This document shows, piece after piece, positions 1 through 8,726 of a DNA stretch of 64,000 bases. Origin of the DNA: Paenibacillus wulumuqiensis (GTDB lineage: Bacteria > Bacillota > Bacilli > Paenibacillales > Paenibacillaceae); assembly GCF_000971965.1 (NCBI RefSeq), contig NZ_KQ040795.1:228464-292463 (forward strand). The letters are read 5' to 3'. Position 1 is the stretch's first letter; every line of letters starts with the position of its first letter. The position numbers were made by a program, and so were the translations under genes. The notes beneath the pieces were generated by a model. It made no database searches. It was given only the letters and a program-made list of their open reading frames with translations, and was not told the DNA's origin.

Positions 1-182
1 TAGACATTGGCGGTATCAAAAAAGTTAATGCCAGCTTCCAGTGCCTGCCGGATAAACGGGCGGCTCTCTTCCTCATCCAGCGTCCAAGGGTGAGGCCCCC
101 GATCTGGAATTCCGTAGCTCATACATCCCAGGCAAATCCGGGATACATCCAGCCCTGTACGTCCAAGCTTCATATAGTCCAT
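1..182 (-). CDS. aldo/keto reductase, N-terminal fragment cut by the window edge
   Basis: The first 60 codons of a leftward gene are visible. The protein begins MDYMKLGRTGLDVSRICLG and runs on to a GINFFDTAN stretch, which is the usual opening of NAD(P)H-dependent aldo/keto reductases: the first beta strand and the conserved FDTA segment that carries the catalytic Asp. These soluble TIM-barrel enzymes reduce aldehydes and ketones. The start is the ATG at 182-180, preceded on the minus strand by AAAGAGG about 7 bases upstream. The catalytic Tyr, Lys and His lie outside the window, so activity and subfamily cannot be judged. A terminator at 344-381 separates it from the gene at 410-3136. Confidence 0.85.
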   Translation of the reverse strand, partial: MDYMKLGRTGLDVSRICLGCMSYGIPDRGPHPWTLDEEESRPFIRQALEAGINFFDTANV

Positions 183-343
183 TATATTGCCTCTTTCCGC
201 CATTTCCGGCATAGGATAGGATTGTTCTCTCTCATCTTACCCCTTTTGCCCCGGTATCCGTCAAATTCGCAAAAACACAGGCAGCCTGACTTTTGGCAGC
301 AAGCTGCTTAGAGGCAGTCCCGGCATATCCGGCTCAAAACCAC

Positions 344-381
344 AAAAGCCCCTCCCGGCTGTTGAACCGGAAAGGGCTTTT
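344..381. terminator. rho-independent terminator
   Basis: The inverted repeat AAAAGCCCCTCCCGG / CCGGAAAGGGCTTTT has an 8-base loop and A/T runs on both sides. It lies just past the stop of the leftward gene 410-3136 and before the start of the aldo/keto reductase. The remaining bases 183-343 show nothing I can name beyond the reductase leader. Confidence 0.85.
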
Positions 382-409
382 GGAAGGGGCAGAAAGGTGA
401 TCTGCCGGA

Positions 410-2640
410 TTACTGGATATTCAGCTGTGCTTCACGGGAAGCCGCGGATAATGCGTTAACAGTAGCATCACGTCCGTTGGCTACGGACAGCACGAACGCT
501 TTGTAAGCTACGCCCGGACGAATGGACGCGCCATTCACATCGACGTTGGCTGTCGAGAATGCCCATTCACTGTACGTAGAGCCGGTAACGGTCTGATAAC
601 GGGAACCGCTCAGACGGTTGGCATCCGCCAGGGTAAAGCTGTCCGCATTGGCAGATGGCACCAGCATAATCGAATAGGAACCAATCGCCGAGCTGTCGGA
701 CGGACGGGTAAAGGTTACACGGATCGCGCCTGCATTATTGTCAGCCGCTGCATTTACATTGGTCGGTGCCGTTACGGTTTTGTTGGCGATCACAAACTCG
801 TTGGAAGCTCCGGACAGGGCGTTCGCTGAACGTACGGAACCGTCCGCCACAGTCAACACAAAGACGCGATAGCTTACATTTTTGTCGATGGCATTGCCGT
901 TATAGTCCTTTGTACCGACAGGCAGAGCCTGGGTCACTTTGGAAGCAGTCTTGGCAATACGTGTATAGTTGGATGAAGACACGGAATTGGCCGTGCTCAG
1001 GTTAAATCCGCTGCTCTGATCATTGCGCACCACGATCATCCGGTATTCGGAAATGCCGGTATCATTGGCAGGCGTGAAGCTTACGGTCACATCGGACGGG
1101 TTGCTGTTCGCTCCACTGTTGCTTGTAGTCACGTTGTTCACTACAGAGGCTGCCGTGCTGCCTCCCAGTGTGATGGTGCTGGATGCAGAGGACAGGGAAT
1201 ACGAATCCGAGGCATCGCCCGAGCCGACGCTCAGTACGAATACACGGTAGCCGACTCCGTTTTTGATCAGATCGCCATCCACATCACGTGATCCGGAAGA
1301 GAGTACAGCAGTACGGTTGGAGCCGTTTTTGCTAACCGAAGTATAGTTGGAGCTGGATACTTTCTGAGCCTTGGTCAGGGTAAAGTTGCTGGAATCGCCT
1401 GCTTTGACGACCAGAATACGATACTGGCTGACCAGATTCTCGTCGCCTGCTTTGTTAAAGGATACCTGAAGATCGCGTCCGTCTCCATAATCACTCACAT
1501 CACTGGCACTTACACCGTTGGTGCTGCCTACGGTTTTGCTGCTGGATGAGAGGGTGATGGTCGAAGAAGCGGAAGACAGGGAATTGCTGTAGGAGCCTGT
1601 TCCTCTGGACATCACGAATACACGGTAAGAGACATCATTTTTGATATTGTCGCCGTTATTGTCCTTGAGCGAAGCGGACAGGGTGACTTCGCGGTCGCTG
1701 CCAGTTTTGGATACATCCATATACCGGTTGGAATTCAGCGCACTTGCTTTTTCCAGATCAAAGTCGCCGGAATTGGTACTGCGCACGACGAACACACGAT
1801 AGCCGCTGATTCTCGATTCATTGGCAATTTTGTCAAAAGAGACCTGAAGATCGCGTGCATCGCCATTGTTGCCCACATCGGATACTTTGGTAATGGACGG
1901 TGCATCCACCCCTTTGCCCAGTGTCAGTGAACCGGAAGCTGCGGACAGACCGAGTGTATCTCCACTACTGCTCACTGCTGTAACAAATACGGTATAAGAG
2001 ACACCTTCTGTCAGTAACTTGCCATTGGTATCCCGTGCGGTGGACTTCAGGCGTACGGTATGGTTGGAACCATCCTTGCTCACACTGGTATAGTTGTCGC
2101 TGTTTACTTTGCCTGCTTCGGATACGTTGAAGCTGCTTGCACTGCTGGAAGGAACGACAAAGATGCGATAGGAAGACACTTTGCTCTCGTCCGATACTTT
2201 GCTGAATGATACGGACAGATCGCGTCCGTCTCCGTTATCCGCTACATCGCTCGCTTTCACATCGCCCGGCGTCGCGGATGCGGATACGGTGCTGCCCAGA
2301 TTGGTTACAGTCTGTGCCATGGTCAGCGCACTCGTATAGCCCGGGTTGCCGACCGCGAGTACATAGACACGATAGCCGACATTTTTCTGGATCAGCGCGC
2401 CGTCTGTATCCCGTGATTGCGGAAGCAGTGTAATGGTATAATTGCTGCTGCCTTTGGGTACAACCTGATAGTTGGCTGCAGGCACCGCCTGTGCGGACGC
2501 CAGACTGAACGAATTCATATTGGTAGATTTGACGACCAGAATACGATACTGGCTAACAGCGGATACGCTCGCAGAAGCCGGGAAAGCAATCTGCAGATCG
2601 CTGCCGTTGCCCTGCTGTCCAATTACGCTGGCATTCACAT
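410..2640 (-). repeat. six in-frame repeats of about 360-380 bp within the stalk-domain gene
   Basis: Six divergent repeats fill the C-terminal four fifths of the protein. Their GrDL..SF strands fall near 2560, 2220, 1850, 1470, 1095 and 725. Repeats 2-4 are the most alike and repeats 5 and 6 the most diverged. A frequent Asp near each GDGRDL or GDARDL segment and a D-x-(N/D)-G motif later in the unit could bind calcium, which is inference. Confidence 0.8.
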
Positions 2641-3136
2641 AGGACACCGGCGATACGGAGCCTGTCGATGGAGCAGGCGTTACCGGTGTGGTTTTGGTCG
2701 GTGTATTGGTGGTAATGCTTACGGTCTGCGTGGCTTTATTCCAGCCGACTTTACTGCCCATTGCTTCAGTCACAAAACGCAGCGGTACCATAACTCTTCC
2801 TTTGATGACTTTGGCCGGTACATCCATGGCGGTCAATTTGTCATTGATCGTCGCACGGGTGGAGCCTACCGGCAGCACAACGGTGGTTGCGCCTTTGACT
2901 GCTGTGACGGTTTTGGTGCTTTGCTTCCACAGTACTTTGGCATTCAGTGCTTCAAAAACGCCTCGCAGTGGTACCATGGTCCGAGAGCCGGACATTACCG
3001 GTGCCTGGTCGGTGACCAGCGGAACCCCATTCACGGTAATCTTGATAGGTGCTGCTGCATCTGCAGAAGGTGTATGTACGCCTCCACTGACTACTAATGC
3101 TGCTGCCAACAGCGCTGAACTGATTTGCTTTTTCAC
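410..3136 (-). CDS. secreted stalk-domain (copper amine oxidase N-terminal-like) protein with six repeats
   Basis: A 908-residue exported protein. Residues 1-27 form a signal peptide (KK followed by a hydrophobic run and an A-D-A cleavage region). Residues about 30-145 hold two copies of the copper-amine-oxidase-like N-terminal motif (TMVPLRGVFEAL and VMVPLRFVTEAMG), a domain common in Paenibacillus surface proteins and not itself an enzyme. From about residue 165 to the end come six fibronectin-like repeats of about 120 residues. Each has GrDLqVSF, YRilVV, a YTsVSK-type strand and a VsYRVFVLsV strand. No catalytic site or LPXTG anchor is seen, so a structural or binding role at the cell surface is the best guess. 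I chose the GTG start at 3136 because AAGGGG sits 7 bases upstream; the longer ORF from 3178 would bury the signal peptide. It appears monocistronic. Confidence 0.85.
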   Translation of the reverse strand: MKKQISSALLAAALVVSGGVHTPSADAAAPIKITVNGVPLVTDQAPVMSGSRTMVPLRGVFEALNAKVLWKQSTKTVTAVKGATTVVLPVGSTRATINDKLTAMDVPAKVIKGRVMVPLRFVTEAMGSKVGWNKATQTVSITTNTPTKTTPVTPAPSTGSVSPVSYVNASVIGQQGNGSDLQIAFPASASVSAVSQYRILVVKSTNMNSFSLASAQAVPAANYQVVPKGSSNYTITLLPQSRDTDGALIQKNVGYRVYVLAVGNPGYTSALTMAQTVTNLGSTVSASATPGDVKASDVADNGDGRDLSVSFSKVSDESKVSSYRIFVVPSSSASSFNVSEAGKVNSDNYTSVSKDGSNHTVRLKSTARDTNGKLLTEGVSYTVFVTAVSSSGDTLGLSAASGSLTLGKGVDAPSITKVSDVGNNGDARDLQVSFDKIANESRISGYRVFVVRSTNSGDFDLEKASALNSNRYMDVSKTGSDREVTLSASLKDNNGDNIKNDVSYRVFVMSRGTGSYSNSLSSASSTITLSSSSKTVGSTNGVSASDVSDYGDGRDLQVSFNKAGDENLVSQYRILVVKAGDSSNFTLTKAQKVSSSNYTSVSKNGSNRTAVLSSGSRDVDGDLIKNGVGYRVFVLSVGSGDASDSYSLSSASSTITLGGSTAASVVNNVTTSNSGANSNPSDVTVSFTPANDTGISEYRMIVVRNDQSSGFNLSTANSVSSSNYTRIAKTASKVTQALPVGTKDYNGNAIDKNVSYRVFVLTVADGSVRSANALSGASNEFVIANKTVTAPTNVNAAADNNAGAIRVTFTRPSDSSAIGSYSIMLVPSANADSFTLADANRLSGSRYQTVTGSTYSEWAFSTANVDVNGASIRPGVAYKAFVLSVANGRDATVNALSAASREAQLNIQ

Positions 3137-3565
3137 TTTGTCATCCCCTTGTCCCCTGATTAACTGTACTTGTCCCATTATCCCTGCCTATATATTAGAC
3201 AGCCCCTGTGCGGATAAAGTTACTCTCCCGTTTATCTTTTTATTAGGTACGGGTTACCATTTTTGTCTCATCCATGATGTCCTGTAACTTAAGACTCCCA
3301 ACATTGTATCGCCTGGATTCTGGAAATTATTCCTGTATGTCTGCCCAGACTATATGTACGTTACCATCTAACAAATGACTGAACAACTCGATAAATGTTA
3401 CAAATGGCAACAATTTATTCATTATCGGAACAAGCAATGCAATTGTTTACAGCCCAGATGGAATTTGGAAAATGAGCATGCCAACAGGACGCCTTGGCAA
3501 AAAGCGTCTGAGACAGCTGCACCGGCTCCTCTCCAAAAAGCAGTCCTGCCGGGTAGTAAAACGAT
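3137..3565. other. intergenic gap, no gene seen
   Basis: The gap lies between two leftward genes. It should hold the promoter of the stalk-domain gene and the end of the CorA-type transcript. I see no convincing terminator, promoter box or ORF with a ribosome binding site. Confidence 0.5.
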
Positions 3566-4519
3566 TTATTTGCGCAGGTCCTTGTTCTGCTCACGGCTCA
3601 TATCCATATTGAGAATATCGCCGGTCAGACCGGTACTGCGCAGCCACAGATAAGTAACCAGCGTAAGTCCGAAAATTAGACCCAGCGCACCTGCATATCC
3701 CCACTGCCAGTCCAGCTCGGGCATATTTTTGAAGTTCATGCCCCAGATGGCGCCGAGAGCCGTCATCGGTGTCAACAGCACGGTGAACACGGTCAGTGTC
3801 TTCATAATCGTATTGGAGCGGTAATTGGCAATATTATCATCGACCTTCAGCAGGGTATCAATCTCATGCTCGTAATTTTGCTGGAGCATCCGGATGCGCT
3901 TGAGATAGATGCGCAGAATCCGGTAAGTCTCCGAGTGGTCAATAATCTCGGGAAACGTCTCTTCCACACCGTACTCTATCTCCCGCAGAGCCACAGTATG
4001 CAGATTCCAGCGGGTCAGCTGATTGCGCAGATCGATAATTTCACGCAGCAGGCGGCTGCCGTTGCTTCTTCGCATCCGTTCTTCAATATCGATCAGATCC
4101 ACCTCGATCTCATCCATCCGTGCGAACAATGCCCTGATAAAGGAATTCATAATAAATAAAAATCCCTCTACCGGTCTGGGCATCCCGCCAATATATGCTT
4201 CCCATTCCTGCGGCTCCACCTGATGCACCAGCCAGCTCGTATCGCCTACCGTCACCAACTTGTCACCGGAAATATAATAATGAAGCAGCCAGCTGTCATG
4301 AGGCTCGTCCGTTAATTTGGCTGTCAGCGTACCGCTCATCATGCGAGTGCCCTCCATATGCGAACTGGTCGAAATGTGATTGTGACGGCACATCAGACTG
4401 TCGGATGCCCATTTCCGGATACGTTCGTCAAAAGCGGGATGTTCAATCAAATGACTGCTATCCTCCAGACGGTACCACTTCCACCCTTGTTCAGATGGAA
4501 TGACTTCAGCTTGTATCAT
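3566..4519 (-). CDS. CorA-family magnesium/divalent metal transporter
   Basis: A 317-residue inner-membrane channel of the CorA (2-TM-GxN) family, which carries Mg2+ or related divalent cations into the cell as a pentamer. The large N-terminal part is soluble and helical. The two C-terminal membrane helices are visible (TVFTVLLTPMTALGAIW and GALGLIFGLTLVTYLWL), joined by the diagnostic loop GMNFKNMPEL, whose Gly-Met-Asn forms the pore selectivity filter. A short basic/acidic tail follows. The start is taken at the ATG at 4519, with GGAAGGGGAAC about 7 bases upstream; 19 further codons are open upstream but lack a ribosome binding site. It is divergent from the GH13 gene at 4752. Which metal it moves cannot be told from sequence. 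Confidence 0.9.
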   Translation of the reverse strand: MIQAEVIPSEQGWKWYRLEDSSHLIEHPAFDERIRKWASDSLMCRHNHISTSSHMEGTRMMSGTLTAKLTDEPHDSWLLHYYISGDKLVTVGDTSWLVHQVEPQEWEAYIGGMPRPVEGFLFIMNSFIRALFARMDEIEVDLIDIEERMRRSNGSRLLREIIDLRNQLTRWNLHTVALREIEYGVEETFPEIIDHSETYRILRIYLKRIRMLQQNYEHEIDTLLKVDDNIANYRSNTIMKTLTVFTVLLTPMTALGAIWGMNFKNMPELDWQWGYAGALGLIFGLTLVTYLWLRSTGLTGDILNMDMSREQNKDLRK

Positions 4520-4660
4520 GATAGCGTTCCCCTTCCCTGTAACTCTCCCTATTCTATTACCCCGAACCGACAGCAAGTGACTGACCAGGGTGGTGCACGT
4601 TTTTTCACTTATCTTTTCCCAGTTGCGGGATTTCTGTAAGCACTATGCGGGTATGTATTA

Positions 4661-4673
4661 TAGACGTTGTCTA
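4661..4673. promoter_or_regulatory. perfect 13-bp palindrome in the divergent promoter region
   Basis: TAGACGTTGTCTA (5-bp arms, 3-bp spacer) lies 78 bases before the GH13 start and 140 bases from the CorA start. It could be an operator half-site pair, but the arms are short and chance is possible. Confidence 0.25.
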
Positions 4674-4751
4674 CAATCCTATATTACACAATCGAGATTT
4701 TGTCCCTTATAAATATAGAAATCATTCTTGCGTTGGAACAGGAGAACTGTT

Positions 4752-6488
4752 ATGAAGAAAATCATGAAACCGGAATTCTGGAAAGAAAGTGTAATTTACG
4801 AAATTTATCCGCGCAGCTTTATGGATAGCAGTGGTGATGGTATCGGCGATATTCAGGGCATCATTTCCCGGCTGGATTATCTTCACGATCTGGGCATCGA
4901 TATTCTCTGGCTGACTCCGGTCTACCCGACCAGCAACGCGGATTATGGTTACGATATTACGGACTATTATGATATCAACCCGGAATACGGCACGCTGGAC
5001 GACTGGAAGCAGCTGCTGCATGAAGTGCACCAGCGGGATATGCGACTGATCATGGATCTGGTCATTAATCATACCTCGGACGATCATCCCTGGTTCCAGG
5101 AATCCCGTTCTTCCCGGGACAATCCGTACCGGGATTATTATTTCTGGCGTGATCCGGCACCTGACGGCGGTCCGCCGAATAACTGGACTTCCTTTCTCGG
5201 GGATTCCATGTGGCAGCTGGATGAACAGACCAGTCAGTATTACCTACATTCCTACGGGGTCAAGCAGCCTGATCTGAACTGGGATAACCCCAAGGTTCGG
5301 CAGGAGATGCACAAGGCGATGCGCTACTGGCTCGATCTGGGCATCGACGGATACCGAATCGATGCGGTCAATGCCATTTCCAAGGATACCAGCTTCCCTG
5401 ACGCGACAGATACCGGCAAGATGCAGGCCAATTCCGCGGAATTTTATAAAAATGGTCCTCATATTCACGAGTATCTGAATGAGATGTATAAAGAAGTATT
5501 CTCGCACTACGATATCTTCACTACGGGTGAAGCATCCGACGTCACCCTTGATGATGTCAAAGCCTATACCAACCCTGCCCGGGAGGAACTGAATATTATT
5601 CTGATGATTGAAGCGTCCAAAATATGCGATGATCCGCAGGATATGTGGAAAAGCAAACCATGGGAGCTGCATGAGCTCAAGGAAATCATCGCCAAATGGC
5701 AAAAGGATCTGTACGGCGAAGGGTGGATGGGCATCTACCTGAGCAACCACGATCACCCACGTCTCGTCTCCTATCTGGGCGACGAAGGGCAATATCGTGA
5801 GGAATCCGCCAAAATGCTGGGCATTTTCCTGCTCACTCTGCGCGGTACGCCGCACATCTACCAGGGAGACGAGATTGGCATGACCAATGCGGAGCATCTG
5901 CACAGTATCGAGGACGTGACCGAACAGCAAGCCCGGATGTATTACAAGAAGATGATCGAACAATACGACGAAGATCCGGAAGTCATCATGAAGCGAATCC
6001 GGGCCAAAGCCCGTGACAATGCCCGGACGCCGATGCAGTGGGATGACAGCGAATATGCAGGCTTCTCCGCTCATCAGCCGTGGATGCCGGTGAACTCCAA
6101 TGCAGCAGAGATCAATGTGAAGGCAGAGCAGGACAATCCGGACTCTATCTTCCATCTGTACCGCAAGCTGATTCATATTCGCAAGGAAAGCTCTGCGCTG
6201 ATGTACGGCAAGTACGAATGTATTATTTCCGATCACAAGCAGATCTTCGCCTATACCCGAGAGTGGAATGATGAGCACTGGATGATCATCCTGAACTTCT
6301 CCCGTTCGGAGGCGAAGCTGGAGCTTACCGAGCAGCTGTCTGGCAGACTGGAGAACGCCGAGCTGATTATCAGCACACATGGCGATCATTCCCGGCAGGC
6401 TGCCGAGGATGCGAGAGCCAACCGTACGGTTACCCTGCATCCGTATGAGTCGCTCGTATTCCGCGGTCTGTCCATTTTGGATAACTAA
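4752..6488 (+). CDS. GH13 alpha-glucosidase (oligo-1,6-glucosidase/maltase type)
   Basis: A 578-residue cytoplasmic glycoside hydrolase family 13 enzyme that releases glucose from the non-reducing end of short alpha-glucans taken up by the cell. There is no signal peptide. Seen in order: a (beta/alpha)8 barrel start (VIYEIYPRSF, DSSGDGIGDI), region I DLVINHTSD, the QPDLNW segment typical of the oligo-1,6-glucosidase branch, region II GYRIDAVN with nucleophile Asp204 and invariant Arg202, region III TGEAS with acid/base Glu260, and region IV SNHDHPR with Asp334. The residue after the nucleophile is Ala, not the Val typical of strict isomaltases, which hints at use of alpha-1,4 links (inference). 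AGGAG precedes the ATG at 4752 by 7 bases; an upstream in-frame ATG at 4728 lacks a site. It is followed by a close paralogue. Confidence 0.9.
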   Translation: MKKIMKPEFWKESVIYEIYPRSFMDSSGDGIGDIQGIISRLDYLHDLGIDILWLTPVYPTSNADYGYDITDYYDINPEYGTLDDWKQLLHEVHQRDMRLIMDLVINHTSDDHPWFQESRSSRDNPYRDYYFWRDPAPDGGPPNNWTSFLGDSMWQLDEQTSQYYLHSYGVKQPDLNWDNPKVRQEMHKAMRYWLDLGIDGYRIDAVNAISKDTSFPDATDTGKMQANSAEFYKNGPHIHEYLNEMYKEVFSHYDIFTTGEASDVTLDDVKAYTNPAREELNIILMIEASKICDDPQDMWKSKPWELHELKEIIAKWQKDLYGEGWMGIYLSNHDHPRLVSYLGDEGQYREESAKMLGIFLLTLRGTPHIYQGDEIGMTNAEHLHSIEDVTEQQARMYYKKMIEQYDEDPEVIMKRIRAKARDNARTPMQWDDSEYAGFSAHQPWMPVNSNAAEINVKAEQDNPDSIFHLYRKLIHIRKESSALMYGKYECIISDHKQIFAYTREWNDEHWMIILNFSRSEAKLELTEQLSGRLENAELIISTHGDHSRQAAEDARANRTVTLHPYESLVFRGLSILDN

Positions 6489-6548
6489 TCGGAATCGGGG
6501 AAACCACAGCCATGTCTTTGCAGAAAATGTACCAAAAATCATATGTAT

Positions 6549-6580
6549 AGAACCTGCTTGCTCCGGCAATGGCAGGTTCT
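6549..6580 (+). terminator. hairpin between the two GH13 genes, probable terminator
   Basis: AGAACCTGC and GCAGGTTCT pair around an inner hairpin (TTGC/GCAA). The following bases are only moderately T-rich, so termination may be partial. It lies 60 bases after the first GH13 stop and 197 before the second start, which suggests the two genes can be transcribed separately. Confidence 0.6.
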
Positions 6581-6777
6581 TTGCTGTGTTCAATACGCAC
6601 TGCAGTTCTGACGGGGAAGCTATCAGTGTGTTGCCGAGCCACAGTGATTTTAACCTGGTATTCAATCCATTATTTTCCTGAATCCCTGTATAATCCAGTA
6701 CGAGCCCGGTTATGTATTAATAAGTACTTGCCTTGCCTAACAAGATCTTATTACTTCTGATGAATAGGAGAACTCAT

Positions 6778-8502
6778 ATGAACACAGTGATTAATCCGGA
6801 ATACTGGAAAGAGAGTATCGTGTACGAAGTATACCTTCGCAGCTTTCAGGACAGCAATGGAGACGGCATTGGCGATATCCCGGGCGTGATCTCCAGACTG
6901 GATTACCTCAAGGAACTGGGGGTTGATGTGGTATGGATCTCGCCGGTCCACCCTTCCCCCAATGCGGATTACAGTTATGACATCAAGGATTTTTACAGCA
7001 TTGATCCGGTCTTTGGCACACTGGACGACCTGAAGCAGCTCATTCACGAGGTCCATAAGCGGGATATGAAAATGATTATGGATATGATCATCAACCATAC
7101 TTCGGATGAACATCCATGGTTCCTCGAATCCCGCTCCTCGGTAGATAGTCCATACCGGGATTACTACTTCTGGCGCGATCCGGCGCCGGATGGCGGGCCG
7201 CCGAGCAACTGGATCTCCTATCTGGGTGAATCGATGTGGGAATACGATGAGACCACCAAGCAGTACTACCTGCATTCCTATCACAAGAAAGAACCGGATC
7301 TGAACTGGGAGAACCCGAGAGTACGCCAGGAGATGAAGGACATCATGCATCACTGGCTTAAGCTAGGCATTGACGGCTACCAGATCGATGCGGTGAACAG
7401 TATCTCCAAGGATACCCGTTTCCCGAATACGGATGATACCGAGCGGCGGCAGGCTAACGCCGAGCAGTACTTCAAGGAAGGGCCGCGGGTGCATGAGTAT
7501 TTGCATGAGCTGTATGAGGATGTATTTGCCCATTATTCCATCTTCACAGCCGGTGAGCCTTCGGGGATCGGTACCGATGAAGCTGCGCTGTATACCCACC
7601 CCGACCGCCAGGAACTGGATATGGTATTGATGATGGAAGCTTCCAAAATCGATACCGTCACCAATGATCTGTGGCAGTACCAGCCATGGACGCTGCAGGA
7701 TCTCAAAAAAATCATGGGCGACTGGAACCGCAATCTGTATGGCAAAGGATGGATCGGCGTCTATCTGAGCAGCCATGACCACGCCCGGCTCGTCTCTTAT
7801 CTGGGCGATGCCGATAAGTATCACAAGGAATCGGCCAAACTGCTGGCCATGTTCCTCATGACCATGCAGGGCACGCCCTACATTTACCAGGGTGACGAGA
7901 TTGGCATGACCAATGCGCAGCATCTGCGGACGATCGACGACTTTACTGAGCAGCAGGCCAAAATCTATTACCGGCAAAGGGTTGAAGAACATGGTGACGA
8001 CGAGCAGGAGATCATGCAGCGTATCTACACCAAGTCCAGAGACCATGCCCGTACGCCGGTGCAGTGGGAAGATGGACCAAATGGCGGCTTCTCTACCGGC
8101 GAGCCCTGGATGCCGGTTAATCCGAATACGCGGGAGATTAACGTCCGGCAGCAGCAGGATGATCCGGATTCCATCCTGAACTTTTACCGGGAGATCATCC
8201 GTATCCGCAAACAGCACAAGACGCTGGTGTATGGCAATTATGAAGACATTCTGCCGGAGGATGAGCAGATCTACGCCTATACCCGTGCAGGCAAAGAAGA
8301 CCGCTGGCTGATCGTGCTGAACTTCTCCTCTTCCCCGGCCGACTTCCGGCTGCCGGATGCCGATTCGCTGGCCAATGCCGAACTGATGCTGCACACCCAT
8401 CCGGACCGGGGCGCCGACCCGTCAGCTATTCTGTCCGGCAAGCAGGTGCAGCTGCAGCCTTACGAAGCGCTGCTGTTCTCCCAAAAGCACTCGTCGAAGT
8501 GA
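6778..8502 (+). CDS. GH13 alpha-glucosidase paralogue with Gln replacing the invariant Arg
   Basis: A 574-residue cytoplasmic protein, co-linear with the GH13 enzyme just upstream and clearly a duplicate. Region I (MIINHTSDE), the EPDLNW segment, nucleophile Asp204, acid/base Glu260 (TAGEPS) and Asp334 (SSHDHAR) are all kept. However, the Arg two residues before the nucleophile, one of the few invariant positions of GH13, is Gln202 here (GYQIDAVN; codon CAG at 7381-7383). Region IV also differs, with Ser-Ser-His-Asp-His-Ala in place of Ser-Asn-His-Asp-His-Pro. In known GH13 enzymes this Arg orients the nucleophile, so weak or altered activity is expected (inference). The reading frame is intact and codon use matches its neighbours, so it is not an evident pseudogene. 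AGGAG lies 8 bases before the ATG at 6778. Confidence 0.88.
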   Translation: MNTVINPEYWKESIVYEVYLRSFQDSNGDGIGDIPGVISRLDYLKELGVDVVWISPVHPSPNADYSYDIKDFYSIDPVFGTLDDLKQLIHEVHKRDMKMIMDMIINHTSDEHPWFLESRSSVDSPYRDYYFWRDPAPDGGPPSNWISYLGESMWEYDETTKQYYLHSYHKKEPDLNWENPRVRQEMKDIMHHWLKLGIDGYQIDAVNSISKDTRFPNTDDTERRQANAEQYFKEGPRVHEYLHELYEDVFAHYSIFTAGEPSGIGTDEAALYTHPDRQELDMVLMMEASKIDTVTNDLWQYQPWTLQDLKKIMGDWNRNLYGKGWIGVYLSSHDHARLVSYLGDADKYHKESAKLLAMFLMTMQGTPYIYQGDEIGMTNAQHLRTIDDFTEQQAKIYYRQRVEEHGDDEQEIMQRIYTKSRDHARTPVQWEDGPNGGFSTGEPWMPVNPNTREINVRQQQDDPDSILNFYREIIRIRKQHKTLVYGNYEDILPEDEQIYAYTRAGKEDRWLIVLNFSSSPADFRLPDADSLANAELMLHTHPDRGADPSAILSGKQVQLQPYEALLFSQKHSSK

Positions 8503-8631
8503 AGCGACAATATACACTAAATACACTGACGCGAGGCTGGACAGCCGTGGAGCAGATCTGTATTTGTAAATAGCCCTATTTGTGAATAAATAAGACGAGA
8601 TTCCTTTTGATGATATAAATAAATGGCACAA

Positions 8632-8665
8632 AAAAGGCACTCCATGATGAGATGGAGTGCCTTTT
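8632..8665. terminator. bidirectional terminator
   Basis: A perfect 14-bp inverted repeat, AAAAGGCACTCCAT / ATGGAGTGCCTTTT with a 6-base loop, lies between the convergent GH13 and DUF445 genes. It can stop transcripts from both sides. Confidence 0.92.
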
Positions 8666-8726
8666 GGTATCGACGAATGCGAATAGTCTTCGATGCTTGA
8701 ATGTGTAATGAGTACAAAACCTGCCG

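Noticed and set aside
5244..6665. 473-codon open frame antisense to the first GH13 gene, and a similar one at 7363-8400 antisense to the second
   Set aside because: They mirror the conserved coding strand, lack ribosome binding sites, and their translations show no domain. They are by-products of the codon use of the real genes.
4752..8502. Sucrose isomerase or trehalose-6-phosphate hydrolase for the GH13 pair
   Set aside because: No RLDRD-type isomerase motif is seen, there is no signal peptide, and no trehalose PTS or treR gene is adjacent. The general alpha-glucosidase call is safer.
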